Assembly (NCBI RefSeq): GCF_016583825.1
Contig: NZ_NRRV01000001.1
Span: 171,983-235,982, forward strand
Direction: 5' to 3'
From: Thiohalocapsa halophila
GTDB lineage: Bacteria > Pseudomonadota > Gammaproteobacteria > Chromatiales > Chromatiaceae
Length of the DNA stretch: 64,000 nt
Shown here: positions 8,518 through 17,934 of the stretch, one piece after another
Position numbering within the stretch: the first letter of the stretch is position 1
Layout: the number at the start of each line of letters is the position of its first letter
Translations under genes and position numbers: made by a program
Notes under the pieces: generated by a model
What the model saw: the letters and a program-made list of their open reading frames with translations, nothing else
Told to the model about the DNA's origin: nothing
Databases searched by the model: none

Positions 8518-9252
8518 TTAGCCATGGCGCAGGAAGCGGCGAATCTCCGGCAGATGGCGACGGCTCACGGGCAGGCGCTCCTCGCAGCCGGCGAGCACCG
8601 CGAGGGTCGCCCCGTCCGCGGCCTTCTCCAGCCCCACCAGCTGCTCGATGGCCACCAACGCATTGCGATGGATACGCACGAAGTGCTCGGGAAACTCCTG
8701 CTCCAGCGACTTGAGCGACTCGTCGATGAGCATGCGCCCGCCGGCGTGGCGCACGGTGACATACTTCTGCTCCGCCAGCAGGTAGAGCACCTCCTCGACG
8801 CCCACCGTCTGCACGCCGCCGCGATAGTGTGCACTCAGGTGACGGCGCCGCCCGCTCGGGTCCTCCTGGCCGCTGGCGACGCGCTGCGGCCGGGTGGTGC
8901 GCGGCAGACGCTCCAGGGTCGCTTGCAGACGCTCACGGCGGACGGGCTTGACCAGATAGTCGGCGACATTGTGCTCGAAGGCGTCCAGGGCGTACTCGGG
9001 GTAGGCAGTCACCAGCACCACCGCCGGCGGCGGGTCCAGGTCGGCGAGCGCCGCGGCCGTCTCCAGGCCGGACATGCCGGGCATCTTCTGGTCCAGCAAC
9101 ACCAGATCGGCATCGTTGTCGCGCGCTGCGGCCACGGCGTCCTCCCCGTTGGCCGCCTCGCCGACCACCGCATAGCCTTCGTCGAGCTCATCGATCAGGC
9201 GCCGCAACCGCTCCCGCGCCGGTGCCTCGTCGTCCACGAGCAGGATCTTCAT
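8518..9252 (-). CDS. algR: AlgR-type LytTR response regulator
   Basis: A 244-residue regulator. The receiver domain (1-120) has the acidic pair DD at 7-8, phospho-acceptor Asp 54 (VLLDQKMPGMSG) and Lys in DYLVKP. The C-terminal LytTR DNA-binding domain spans about 140-244, with the family segment KYVTVRH...LIDESLKSLEQEFPEHFVRIHRNALV. This is the AlgR/LytR class. The start codon overlaps the end of the sensor-kinase gene by 4 bp (ATGA), so the pair is co-translated. In pseudomonads AlgR controls alginate and motility genes; the targets here are unknown. Confidence 0.92.
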   Translation of the reverse strand: MKILLVDDEAPARERLRRLIDELDEGYAVVGEAANGEDAVAAARDNDADLVLLDQKMPGMSGLETAAALADLDPPPAVVLVTAYPEYALDAFEHNVADYLVKPVRRERLQATLERLPRTTRPQRVASGQEDPSGRRRHLSAHYRGGVQTVGVEEVLYLLAEQKYVTVRHAGGRMLIDESLKSLEQEFPEHFVRIHRNALVAIEQLVGLEKAADGATLAVLAGCEERLPVSRRHLPEIRRFLRHG

Positions 9253-10352
9253 GACTGCCTCCATGGGTAAGGGAAGACCAGCCGCACCAGATAATCGCCG
9301 TCCACCAGCGAGCGCGTCACCCGCGCCGTGCCGGGAAACATCGCCTCCATTCGCTGCGAGACGTTCTGCAGTGCCATGCCGTTGCCGCGATGCCGGCGCG
9401 CCGCATCCGCCGAGCGCGGCAGCGTGTTGCGGATGCTCAGGCTCACCGCGCCGCGGCGATAACGCCCGACGATACGGATCACGCCGGGCTGTGAGGACGG
9501 CTGAATGCCATGGTAAACCGCGTTCTCCACCAAGGGCTGCAGAATCAGCGGCGGCACCGCTGCATCGCCCGGTAGATCCTCGAGGTCCCAGATGACCCGC
9601 AGGCGCTCGCCGAGGCGCTGTGCCTCGATGTTCAGATAGCGCCGGGAGAGAGCCAGCTCTTCGGCGAGGGTGGTGCGGTCGGCGTCCGTGGCCAGCGACG
9701 CCCGGAACAAGTCCGCGAGGTCTTCGACCACCTCTTCGGCGAGGCGCGGATCGGTCTGGGTCAGGCTGGCGATTGTGTTCATGCTGTTGAACAGGAAGTG
9801 CGGACGAATGCGCGCCTGCAGGGTCTTGAGCCGGGCGTTGGCCACAGCCTCCACTTGGGAACGCCACTGCTGATGCAGGTAAAGGTAACGCAACATCAAC
9901 GCCCCGACGATGGCCGAAATCAGCCCGGCGCGAATCAGGAGCCCGCGCGCCCCATCGTCGGGGAAGAGTCCCGCGGCTTCGGCCCAGGGCACCAGAATCG
10001 TACACATAAAGGCGACCGCCACGGCACTGGCGACGATCACCGCCAGCGCTGTGACCACCGCCGCGGGGCCGGGCATGCGCCGCAGCGGTATGCGCAGGAT
10101 GCACAATAGGCTGGCGCCCAGCATGACGATGCCGAGCACCAGCAAAGACAGCGGACCGAGCCGCGCCCAGAAGCCCGCGAGCGGGCTGCTGGAGGCCAGC
10201 GCCAGCAAAATCGCGAGCAGCTCCCCGTACAGCACCACGCCGAGCGTCATGGGCAGGCTGCAGAAATCGGGCAGCAGGGCGGGCGCGTGTGCCGCCGGTG
10301 CGGCTTTGGACGCTGCCTCGCGCGGGGCACGCGGCGGCGGGCTTGTGGCCAT
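9249..10352 (-). CDS. algZ: AlgZ/FimS-type sensor histidine kinase (LytS family)
   Basis: A 367-residue membrane kinase. Four hydrophobic segments occur between residues 38 and 155, followed by the LytS-type kinase core with the phospho-accepting His 185 in ARIRPHFLFNSMNT and a divergent ATPase domain (ILQPLVENAVYHGI as N-box, GNGMALQNV as G-box). It is the partner of AlgR, to which it is coupled by a 4-bp overlap. It is divergently transcribed from argH across 97 bp, an arrangement conserved in many Gammaproteobacteria. The signal sensed is unknown. Confidence 0.88.
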   Translation of the reverse strand: MATSPPPRAPREAASKAAPAAHAPALLPDFCSLPMTLGVVLYGELLAILLALASSSPLAGFWARLGPLSLLVLGIVMLGASLLCILRIPLRRMPGPAAVVTALAVIVASAVAVAFMCTILVPWAEAAGLFPDDGARGLLIRAGLISAIVGALMLRYLYLHQQWRSQVEAVANARLKTLQARIRPHFLFNSMNTIASLTQTDPRLAEEVVEDLADLFRASLATDADRTTLAEELALSRRYLNIEAQRLGERLRVIWDLEDLPGDAAVPPLILQPLVENAVYHGIQPSSQPGVIRIVGRYRRGAVSLSIRNTLPRSADAARRHRGNGMALQNVSQRMEAMFPGTARVTRSLVDGDYLVRLVFPYPWRQS

Positions 10353-10449
10353 GGGCTGTGTGTAGACTCCGGACGGCGCGGCCCTGTAATCTGAGCCGGC
10401 TTCGGCTTTCCGTTCTCTCAGTCCGCCAATTTACCAGCACACGAGCGCA

Positions 10450-11856
10450 ATGACCGATTCCGCCGCAAAACCCTGGGCCGGGCGCTTCGAGCAACCGACC
10501 GACGCCTTCGTCGAGGCCTTCACGGCATCGGTGGGGTTCGACCATCGCCTCTATCGCCAGGACATCGCCGGCTCCATCGCCCATGCGCGCATGCTCGCCC
10601 ATCAGGGCATCCTCGATGCAGACGAGTGCGATGCCATCGTCGCGGGCTTGACACGCATCGGCGAGCGCATCACCGCCGGCGACTTTGCATGGTCCGAGGC
10701 GCTGGAAGACGTGCACATGAACATTGAGGCGGCGCTCACCGCCGAGGTCGGCGACGCCGGCAAGCGCCTGCACACCGGCCGCTCCCGCAACGATCAGGTG
10801 GCCACCGACATTCGCCTATGGTTGCGCGAGGAGATCGACGCCCTGCTCGGCGGCATCGACGCCCTGGTGGCAGCGCTGCTGGACCTCGCCGAGCGCGAGG
10901 CGGAAACCATCATGCCGGGCTTCACGCATTTGCAGGTGGCCCAGCCCATCACCTTCGGCCATCACATGATGGCCTGGGTGGAGATGCTCGAGCGCGATGC
11001 GGATCGCTTTCGCGACTGCCGCCGGCGCCTCAATGTCATGCCGCTCGGCGCCGCCGCGCTGGCAGGCACCACTTATCCCATCGACCGCAGCTTCACCGCC
11101 GCGGCCCTCGGCTTCGAGCACGCAGCGGAGAACTCCTTGGACGCGGTCTCCGACCGCGACTTCGCCATCGAATTCGCCGCCGCGGCGGCCATCGCGATGA
11201 TGCACCTGTCGCGCTGCTCCGAGGAGCTGATCCTCTGGTCCTCCGCGCAATTTGGCTTCATCGAGCTGTCGGACGCCTACTGCACTGGCTCGTCCATCAT
11301 GCCGCAGAAAAAGAACCCGGACGTGCCGGAGCTGGTGCGCGGCAAGACGGGACGCATCTTCGGGCACCTGATGGGCTTGCTGACCCTGATGAAGGGCCAG
11401 CCGCTGGCATACAACAAGGACAACCAAGAGGACAAAGAGCCCCTGTTCGACACCGCCGACAACCTGCGCGGCGCGCTCAAAGTATTCGCCGACATGATGC
11501 GCCACGTCAGCTGCAACCGCGCGCGCATGCGCGCGGCGGCGAGCCAGGGCTTCGCGACGGCCACCGATCTGGCGGACTATCTGGTGCACCGAGGCATCGC
11601 CTTCCGCGACGCACACGAGATCGTCGGCAAGGCCGTAGCCTTCGGTATCCGCAGCGGCCGTGACCTCGCCGAGCTGAGCTTGGAAGAGCTGCGCCGGTTC
11701 TCCCCGGCCATCGGCGAGGACGTCTACAGCGTCCTGACGCTGGAGGGCGCCGTGGCCGCGCGCAATCACTTGGGCGGCACGGCTCCCGAGCAAGTGCGCG
11801 CCGCCATCGCACGCAAGCGCCGGGCCCGGGCCGAGACGGGCGATGCCGGGCGCTGA
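10450..11856 (+). CDS. argH: Argininosuccinate lyase ArgH
   Basis: A 468-residue fumarase/aspartase-superfamily enzyme that cleaves argininosuccinate to arginine and fumarate. It starts with [20 protein letters not shown], contains the substrate loop [10 protein letters not shown], and carries the catalytic signature [12 protein letters not shown] with the mobile-loop serine. Length and order match the family exactly. It is divergent from algZ, as in many Gammaproteobacteria, and may share a promoter region with it. Confidence 0.96.
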   Translation: MTDSAAKPWAGRFEQPTDAFVEAFTASVGFDHRLYRQDIAGSIAHARMLAHQGILDADECDAIVAGLTRIGERITAGDFAWSEALEDVHMNIEAALTAEVGDAGKRLHTGRSRNDQVATDIRLWLREEIDALLGGIDALVAALLDLAEREAETIMPGFTHLQVAQPITFGHHMMAWVEMLERDADRFRDCRRRLNVMPLGAAALAGTTYPIDRSFTAAALGFEHAAENSLDAVSDRDFAIEFAAAAAIAMMHLSRCSEELILWSSAQFGFIELSDAYCTGSSIMPQKKNPDVPELVRGKTGRIFGHLMGLLTLMKGQPLAYNKDNQEDKEPLFDTADNLRGALKVFADMMRHVSCNRARMRAAASQGFATATDLADYLVHRGIAFRDAHEIVGKAVAFGIRSGRDLAELSLEELRRFSPAIGEDVYSVLTLEGAVAARNHLGGTAPEQVRAAIARKRRARAETGDAGR

Positions 11857-11978
11857 GCCCGCAAGCGCCCGACGCACACCCGAAGCCTGGCCCGGCGACA
11901 GCGCCGGGGCGATGCACAGCACGAGTGCATCGGCCCTGAGGCCTGCGCAGGTGCCCCCGGCCCGCCTACGAGGACCCC

Positions 11979-12335
11979 ATGGGCGATAGCATCGACGACC
12001 TGAGCGAGCGCCTGCTCGCCTTTGCCCGCGCCCGAGACTGGGAGCAGTTCCAGTCGCCGAAGAACCTGGCCATGGCGCTTGCCGGCGAAGCCGGGGAGCT
12101 GCTCGAGCACTTCCAGTGGCTCACCGAGGCCCAGAGCGCGGACCTGAGCCCGGAGAAGCGCCGCGCCGTCGCGCATGAGCTCGCGGACATCCTGAGCTAC
12201 CTGCTGCGCCTGGCCGAGCGCCTCGACGTCGACCTCATCGCCGCGACGCACGAGAAGATCGCCATCAACGAGGTCCGCTACCCTGCCGAGCGGGTGCGGG
12301 GCGATGCCAGGCGCGCCAGTGAGTACGAGGATTGA
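11979..12335 (+). CDS. MazG-like nucleotide pyrophosphohydrolase (RS21-C6/dCTPase type)
   Basis: A 118-residue all-alpha NTP-PPase. The Mg-binding motif EAGELLEHFQWL near residues 33-44 is paired with the second acidic helix HELADILSYLL (ExxxD class), followed by the family's KIAINEVRYP ending. Single-domain proteins of this kind hydrolyse non-canonical or modified dNTPs (house-cleaning). It begins 122 bp after argH on the same strand; the intervening segment contains no gene. Confidence 0.85.
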   Translation: MGDSIDDLSERLLAFARARDWEQFQSPKNLAMALAGEAGELLEHFQWLTEAQSADLSPEKRRAVAHELADILSYLLRLAERLDVDLIAATHEKIAINEVRYPAERVRGDARRASEYED

Positions 12336-12436
12336 CGGGCGCGCTCGGTCCAGCGCGTACAGACGCAGGCGGCGTCAGGGTCTAAACTGCGGACACTACG
12401 CAGCCGCGCGTCAGCGCGCGAGTCGACGAGTCAATC

Positions 12437-12895
12437 ATGAGCATCGACGCCGCAATCTCCCAATGTCCGGTGTTCCAGGGCGTGCCGCTGACGCGCGCCC
12501 GCGCCCTGCTGGCGGGCGGGCAGCAGCGGACCATCGCGACGGGCGAGATCCTCATCGACGAAGGCCTGCCGAACGAGCACCTGCACCTGGTCCTGTCCGG
12601 GCGCCTGCGGGTGATGCTGCCCATCAATGAATCACGCTTTCGCACGGTGCATCTCGCCGATTTGGAAATGGGCGCCCTCACCGGCGAGTACTCGGCCTTC
12701 GACCAGCGCCCGGCCTCGGCGCGGGTCAGCGCCGTGGAGACCACGGTGCTGCTGTCGCAGCGCGCCCACGCGTTCACGGCGGCCCTGGACCAGGACCCGG
12801 AGACCGCCAAGCACGTCTATCGCAATCTGCTGGAGCTGCTCATCGAGCGTCTGCGGGCCACGGACGCCGAGGCGGAGGTCATCATACCCGTGTGA
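12437..12895 (+). CDS. Small cyclic-nucleotide-binding-domain protein
   Basis: A 152-residue protein consisting of a single cNMP-binding (CRP-like) beta-roll: LIDEGLPNEHLHLVLSGRLRV, then GALTGEYSAFDQRPASARVSAVETTVLL, then a C-terminal helix. The phosphate-binding cassette (GE...RPASARV) retains the Arg-Ala pattern seen in ligand binders. There is no DNA-binding helix-turn-helix or enzymatic domain, so it may be a stand-alone sensor that acts by protein contact. It lies 101 bp after the MazG-like gene and converges on the LysM gene. Confidence 0.75.
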   Translation: MSIDAAISQCPVFQGVPLTRARALLAGGQQRTIATGEILIDEGLPNEHLHLVLSGRLRVMLPINESRFRTVHLADLEMGALTGEYSAFDQRPASARVSAVETTVLLSQRAHAFTAALDQDPETAKHVYRNLLELLIERLRATDAEAEVIIPV

Positions 12896-12985
12896 CCGAC
12901 GCCGGTGATTTGCCTCGCACGGATGCCTGCGGCAGCGGTGCTCATGGCCGGGTGCCAAGCCGAGACTGGCGGTCGCGCCGCCCCC

Positions 12986-14002
12986 TCAGGGAATAATGAG
13001 CCGCATACCGAGCCGCAGCTCGTCGGGGCCATTGAGCACGTCTTGGTTGGCCTCGAAGATGCGTCGCCAGGCGCTCGGATCACCATAGACCTTGGCAGCG
13101 ATGCGCGAGAGGGTATCTGCGGCGCGCACCTCATAGACCGCCTTGGCTCGGGCGCCTGCATCGGTACTGCGGCGGCCGCCGGACGCTGCGTCGTCACCGC
13201 CCTGCGGCTTACGCTGGCGCTCGCCCTGGGGACCGGCCTGGCGGGCGTGCTGGCGGGCGTGCTGGGAGCCGCTGTCGAGAAGCGGCGCATCGCTCACCGG
13301 CGTCGGCGCCGCGCTCCGGGCCCGGGCGCTGGCGGCCTCCAGGCGATTGTCCAGCTCCAATACGCGCTGCACCGCCTCGGCCTGGCGCTCCTTGGCGGTC
13401 GCCAGCTCCAGCGACAGGCGCTCGTTCTCGGTGCGCACCCGCGCATGGGCCTCCTCCAGCGCCGCGTGCAGCTTCTCGGCCTTGTCCGCCCGCAGCAGGG
13501 CCTCGTCGACGGTGAGCTGCTGTTGCTTGAGGCGTGCCTCCAGCTCGGCGACGCGCGCATCCAGCGCCTTGACTTGGTCTTCGGCTTCCCGGCGCGCGCG
13601 CTCTGACGCGGCGAGCCGGCGCTGGAGGGCTTGCACGCGTGCGGCCTCGCCGACGAGCGCCGCCTCGCCTGGCTCGCCGTCCACCTCGCTCAGGCGTGCG
13701 TCTAGGCGCTCGGCCAGCGTGGCGAGCCGCGAGGCCTGGGCATCCAACCGCTCGGCTATGGCCCGCTCACCCTCCAGGGCCCGCAGACGCTCGGTCAGGG
13801 CCGCGTTCTCCTGCAGGAGCCGCTCGCGCTCGGTCCGCAGCGCAGGCTCCCCTGCGGCGGCCTTGGGAGCGCTGTCCTGCGCGGAGGTCGGGGGCGCCGG
13901 CAGCAACATCAGGGCGGCCGCCAGCACGGCGGCGCAAGCACCGGCCACGGGATGGATCAGCTGGACCGCAAGACGGGCTGGCATGGACAGAACAGGTGGC
14001 AT
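12986..14002 (-). CDS. Periplasmic coiled-coil protein with C-terminal LysM domain (FimV-like tail)
   Basis: About 338 residues. There is a signal sequence or N-terminal anchor (AVLAAALMLLPAPPTSAQD), a long Glu/Arg/Ala coiled coil (about residues 55-240, many ERLLQEN / LxxRVAELEARL heptads), a Gln/Arg-rich linker, and a C-terminal LysM domain (YEVRAADTLSRIAAKVYGDPSAW...GMRLIIP) that binds peptidoglycan. The layout resembles FimV/Tol-Pal-associated scaffolds. The frame is open beyond 14002 but would invade sohB, so the ATG at 14000-14002 (or M7 at 13984) is chosen. It follows sohB on the same strand. Confidence 0.72.
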   Translation of the reverse strand: MPPVLSMPARLAVQLIHPVAGACAAVLAAALMLLPAPPTSAQDSAPKAAAGEPALRTERERLLQENAALTERLRALEGERAIAERLDAQASRLATLAERLDARLSEVDGEPGEAALVGEAARVQALQRRLAASERARREAEDQVKALDARVAELEARLKQQQLTVDEALLRADKAEKLHAALEEAHARVRTENERLSLELATAKERQAEAVQRVLELDNRLEAASARARSAAPTPVSDAPLLDSGSQHARQHARQAGPQGERQRKPQGGDDAASGGRRSTDAGARAKAVYEVRAADTLSRIAAKVYGDPSAWRRIFEANQDVLNGPDELRLGMRLIIP

Positions 14003-14067
14003 GGCAGAGCAGGCTTGCGCCTCGGGTCTGATGTCTGAAACCGGCCGCCGAGCGCCCGACGCCGACA

Positions 14068-15090
14068 TCAGTCGCGTGCTGGTGATCCGGCGAAGGCGGC
14101 GGGCAGGCGCGTCAACAGGGCGCGCATACCGCTGGCGAGACGCTGCCAAGGGCGTTTCTTGGACTGCCAGCGCAGCCGGTAGAGATCGCGGCTGGCGCGC
14201 GCGGCGAGCAAGTAATCGTCGCTGGTGCTGAGATCGTCCACCAGCCCCAAGCCGAGCGCCTGCTCGCCGTACCAGTACTCACCGGTGGCGACCTTGTCGA
14301 GATCCAAATCCTTACGGTACTCCCGAATGAAGCCCTTGAACAGTTGGTGTGTTTCCTCGAGGTGCTCGCGGAGCTTGGCACGACCGGCCTCGGTGTTCTC
14401 ACCGAACAGGGTCAGGGTCCGCTTGTAGTCTCCGGCGGTATGCAGCTCGAAGTCGATCCCCTGATGCTGGAGCCAGCGATGGAAGTTCGGCAGCTGGGCG
14501 ATCACCCCGATGGAGCCGATGATGGCGAAAGGCGCGGCAACGATGCGATCGGCGACGCAGGCCATCAGATAGCCCCCGCTGGCGGCGACCCGGTCCACTG
14601 CGACCGTCAGCGCAATACCGCGCCGGCGGATACGCAGCAGCTGCGAGGCGCCGAGGCCATGCTCGTGCACGGCGCCGCCGGCGTTGTCCAAGCGCACCAG
14701 CACCTCGTCGCCCTCGCCTGCTTCTTGCAGCAGGGCCGAGACGGTCTCGCGCAGGCCGCCCACCTCGCTGGCGAGCAGGTCACCGTGGAAGTCCAGCACG
14801 AACAGGCGCGGGCGCTCGGCGGTCTCTGCCTTGGCCCGAGCCTTGTGGGCTTTTTGCTCCGCCTTGGCCCAGCGCTTGTATGCCTTGGGCGGCAGGGTCG
14901 CGCGCTTGAGGCCGTCCGCCATGTCCTCGTAGCGGTCATTGAGGTTGGTGATCTCGAGCCGACCGCCGTCGACCTCGTGCCCGCCCTGGTGGCGGGCACG
15001 CAGCGCCAGCGCCACGAAAACGCCGAGCAGCGCCAGCAGGGTCAGGGTCTTGGCAGTGAACAGGCCGTAGTCGATCAGGGCATCCAGCAA
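14068..15090 (-). CDS. sohB: SohB-like inner-membrane S49 protease
   Basis: A 340-residue membrane-anchored peptidase. It has one N-terminal membrane helix (11-32), the S49 N-terminal region (50-100), and the serine-lysine dyad protease domain with nucleophile Ser 171 in VAASGGYLMAC and general base Lys 223 in AGDYKRTLTLF. Length and motif order match E. coli SohB, a signal-peptide-peptidase-type enzyme with its active site on the periplasmic side. It is followed by the LysM gene and lies 42 bp downstream of thyA on the same strand. Confidence 0.9.
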   Translation of the reverse strand: MLDALIDYGLFTAKTLTLLALLGVFVALALRARHQGGHEVDGGRLEITNLNDRYEDMADGLKRATLPPKAYKRWAKAEQKAHKARAKAETAERPRLFVLDFHGDLLASEVGGLRETVSALLQEAGEGDEVLVRLDNAGGAVHEHGLGASQLLRIRRRGIALTVAVDRVAASGGYLMACVADRIVAAPFAIIGSIGVIAQLPNFHRWLQHQGIDFELHTAGDYKRTLTLFGENTEAGRAKLREHLEETHQLFKGFIREYRKDLDLDKVATGEYWYGEQALGLGLVDDLSTSDDYLLAARASRDLYRLRWQSKKRPWQRLASGMRALLTRLPAAFAGSPARD

Positions 15091-15132
15091 GGATTGGCCT
15101 CCTCAGGGTTGCGCGCCGCTCATCGCCGCCGC

Positions 15133-15972
15133 TCAGACGGCGATGGGGGCGCGGATGGGCGGGTGCGGGTCGTAACCCGTGATGGCGACGTCGTCGAAGC
15201 GGTAATCGAACAGCGTCGGCGGGCGACGGCGCAAGTCCAGCCGAGGCAGCGGACGCAGCTCGCGTGATAGTTGTGCGTAGACGATGTCGTCGGTGAGATG
15301 GTTCCGGTACAGATGCAGGTCGCCGAAGGTGTGCACGAGCTCGCCCGGCGCGAGGTCGCACTGCTGGGCCACCATGTGCGTGAGCAGCGCGTAGCTCGCG
15401 ATGTTGAAAGGCACGCCGAGAAACAGATCGGCACTGCGCTGGTAGAGCTGGCAGGAGAGGCGTCCCGCCTGCACGTAGAACTGAAACAAGCAATGGCAGG
15501 GCGCCAGCGCCATCCGCCCGGAGGCCGCGTTCTCCGCCGGCGCCACACCGGCGGCCGGCAGGTCCGCGGGATTCCAGGCCGACACCACCAAGCGGCGCGA
15601 GCCCGGGTCGCGCCGGATGGTCGCCACGATCTCCGCCAGCTGATCGATACTGTGACCGTCAGGGGCCGGCCAGCTGCGCCACTGGCGGCCGTAAATCGGC
15701 CCGAGCTCCCCGTCCGGCGCCGCCCACTCGTCCCAAATGCTCACGCCCCGGGCGGTCAGCCAATGGTTGTTGGTGGAGCCGGACAGGAACCAGAGCAGCT
15801 CGTAGACGACGCTCTTGACATGCACGCGCTTGGTGGTCACCAGCGGGAAGCCGGCGGCGAGGTCGAAGCGCACTTGGCGACCGAACACCGAGCGCGTGCC
15901 GATGCCGGTACGGTCGGCCTTATCGACGCCGTTGTCGATGACATCGCGCAGAAGGTCGTGATACTGCTGCAT
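15133..15972 (-). CDS. thyA: Thymidylate synthase ThyA
   Basis: A 279-residue enzyme making dTMP from dUMP with methylenetetrahydrofolate. Conserved features are [20 protein letters not shown] at the start, the active-site Cys 159 in [33 protein letters not shown], and GDLHLYRNH. It is about 15 residues longer than the 264-residue E. coli enzyme because of an Ala/Pro-rich insertion just before the active site ([20 protein letters not shown]), a surface-loop expansion seen in several Gammaproteobacteria. A small membrane-peptide gene lies 103 bp upstream. Confidence 0.95.
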   Translation of the reverse strand: MQQYHDLLRDVIDNGVDKADRTGIGTRSVFGRQVRFDLAAGFPLVTTKRVHVKSVVYELLWFLSGSTNNHWLTARGVSIWDEWAAPDGELGPIYGRQWRSWPAPDGHSIDQLAEIVATIRRDPGSRRLVVSAWNPADLPAAGVAPAENAASGRMALAPCHCLFQFYVQAGRLSCQLYQRSADLFLGVPFNIASYALLTHMVAQQCDLAPGELVHTFGDLHLYRNHLTDDIVYAQLSRELRPLPRLDLRRRPPTLFDYRFDDVAITGYDPHPPIRAPIAV

Positions 15973-16075
15973 ACGTGGTCCGTGAGCTGGGGCCGGGCCG
16001 CTTGGGGGCGGATACGCTGCCCGGCGCGCGCCCGGACCCGTGCCGGGGCGACGGCCCGGGCAGTCAGCCCGGATG

Positions 16076-16234
16076 TCAGGGCTGCGTGACCTCGGCGCAG
16101 GGATAGAGCCGCGCCATCACCGTCGGCACCACGTCGGCGACCGCGGCCTCGGGATCCGCCGCGCGGCGCAGCGCGGACAGCCAAGCGGCGGCCAGCAGCA
16201 GGACGACGACGTAGCGGGCGCGCGAGGGGTCCAT
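16076..16234 (-). CDS. Small single-helix membrane protein (hypothetical)
   Basis: A 52-codon frame ([20 protein letters not shown]...YPCAEVTQP) encoding one membrane helix (8-20) followed by a short soluble tail with one Cys. It has high GC at third positions like its neighbours, a methionine start and a TGA stop, and lies 103 bp upstream of thyA on the same strand. It is short and unsupported by any recognised family, so it may be spurious. The surrounding segment (15973-16467) otherwise contains only noncoding DNA, including the glgC promoter region. Confidence 0.35.
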   Translation of the reverse strand: MDPSRARYVVVLLLAAAWLSALRRAADPEAAVADVVPTVMARLYPCAEVTQP

Positions 16235-16467
16235 CTAGGCTCCCGAGGCGAGACTCGGCTGACAAGGGCTGCGGGGAGTTTACCCGAACCGGCACTCGGT
16301 CGACGACGGCTCGGATCGGGTCGGGACACTGCCGCCGCAGCCGATGCCGATGGCCCAAGGCATCCACCGAAGCATTTTCCGCCATACCCGCACGACGTGG
16401 CCGGCCCAGCGGTTTATCATGTAAGTAACCAGCGCAGTCGGCGCCGGAGAGAGCGCCCGGAGGACAG

Positions 16468-17724
16468 ATGCCAGACCGAATCATCGCTTTCGTCATGGCC
16501 GGCGGCCAAGGCTCGCGCCTGCAGCCGCTGACCGCGGCCCGCTCCAAGCCCTCGGTGCCCTTCGGCTCGCGCTATCGCATCGTCGACTTCGTGCTGAGCA
16601 ACCTGATCAACTCCCAGATCAGGACTATCTATCTGTTGGTGCAGTACAAATCCCAGTCCCTCATCGAGCATGTGCGCAAGGGCTGGACCATCTCGCCGCT
16701 GATCGCCGATCAGTTCGTCACCGTAGTGCCGCCGCAAATGCGTCTCAGCGAGTCCTGGTTCCAGGGCACCGCCGACGCCGTGCGCCAGAACATCAATCTG
16801 GTGGAGGAGCATGCCCCGGACTTCGTCGTCGTCTTCGGCGCGGATCACATCTACCGCATGGACATCCAGCAGATGATCGACGCGCACAAGGCGCGCGAGG
16901 CGGACGTCAGCATCGCCGCCCTGCCGGTGCCCATCGAAGACGCCCGCAGCTTTGGCGTCATCGCCGCCGACAGCCATGGCCGCATCGAGGCTTTCCAGGA
17001 GAAGCCCGCCAGACCATCGCCGCTGCCGGAGGATCCGAACAGCGCCTACGCCTCCATGGGCAACTATGTCTTCAGCACCCAGGTGCTCATCGACGCCCTC
17101 TACGACGCCCAACAGGCGGGTGAGACAGACTTCGGCAGCCATGTGCTGCCGCGGCTGCTGGAGAGCGGCAAACGGCTGTTCGCCTACGACTTCGCGTGCA
17201 ACGTGGTGCCCGGCATCAAGCCGTATGAGACCCGCGTGTACTGGCGTGACGTCGGCAACATCGACGCCTATTTCAACGCCCACAAGGACGTGCTCGGCGC
17301 CGAGCCCGTGTTCGACGCCTTCAACTCCAACTGGCCCATCTACTCCAGCAACTACCAGGGCCCGGTGGCGCGGGTGCTCGGCGGGCAGCTCGACAACACG
17401 CTGCTGGGTGCGGCCACCGTCGTCCACGGCAACACCAACATCAAGGAAAGCATCATCCGCCGCGAGGCGGTCATCGAAGAAGACGTGGAGCTCGACGAGT
17501 GCATCGTCATGGACTATGTGCGGGTCTGCAAGGGCTCGCGCCTAAAGCGCGTCATCATCGACCGCCACAACATCATCGAGCCGGGCTCGATCATCGGCTT
17601 CGACCGCGAGGCCGACCTCGCCCGCGGCTACACCGTCTCCGCCGGAGGCGTGACCGTGATCCCGGCCGGACAGCCGAACGTCTTCGCCCGCTCCGGGGGC
17701 GGCTACGGAGGCTACTCGGAGTAA
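16468..17724 (+). CDS. glgC: Glucose-1-phosphate adenylyltransferase (ADP-glucose pyrophosphorylase) GlgC
   Basis: A 418-residue enzyme committing glucose-1-phosphate to glycogen. The nucleotide-binding signature FVMAGGQGSRLQPLTAARSKP is near the N-terminus, followed by FGADHIYRMD, GVIAADSHGRIEAFQEKP and the left-handed beta-helix C-terminal domain with GNTNIKESIIRREAVIEEDVELDECIVMD. An AGGAC ribosome-binding-like sequence precedes the ATG. glgA and zwf occur later in the window (53-57 kb), so glycogen metabolism genes are dispersed here. Confidence 0.95.
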   Translation: MPDRIIAFVMAGGQGSRLQPLTAARSKPSVPFGSRYRIVDFVLSNLINSQIRTIYLLVQYKSQSLIEHVRKGWTISPLIADQFVTVVPPQMRLSESWFQGTADAVRQNINLVEEHAPDFVVVFGADHIYRMDIQQMIDAHKAREADVSIAALPVPIEDARSFGVIAADSHGRIEAFQEKPARPSPLPEDPNSAYASMGNYVFSTQVLIDALYDAQQAGETDFGSHVLPRLLESGKRLFAYDFACNVVPGIKPYETRVYWRDVGNIDAYFNAHKDVLGAEPVFDAFNSNWPIYSSNYQGPVARVLGGQLDNTLLGAATVVHGNTNIKESIIRREAVIEEDVELDECIVMDYVRVCKGSRLKRVIIDRHNIIEPGSIIGFDREADLARGYTVSAGGVTVIPAGQPNVFARSGGGYGGYSE

Positions 17725-17934
17725 GTCCAAGCCCGCCCCGATCGACGAGCGCAGCAGCCGCCGGCGACGTAGCCGAGGGCGCCCGCCAATCTCGACCGCG
17801 TCTCACACTAGAGCCCGGCGGCTCTCGGCCGATGCGCAGGCGATGCCGCCTCGACGCCGATGCCAGCGGGCATGCACCAGCCGGCGCTTAGAAATGCACC
17901 CACAGCGGCACCCCGGCTGAGATCAGGCTGATTC

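Noticed and set aside
14344..15267. A 307-codon plus-strand frame opposite sohB and thyA.
   Set aside because: Antisense shadow crossing two well-supported genes, with no domain and atypical residue composition.
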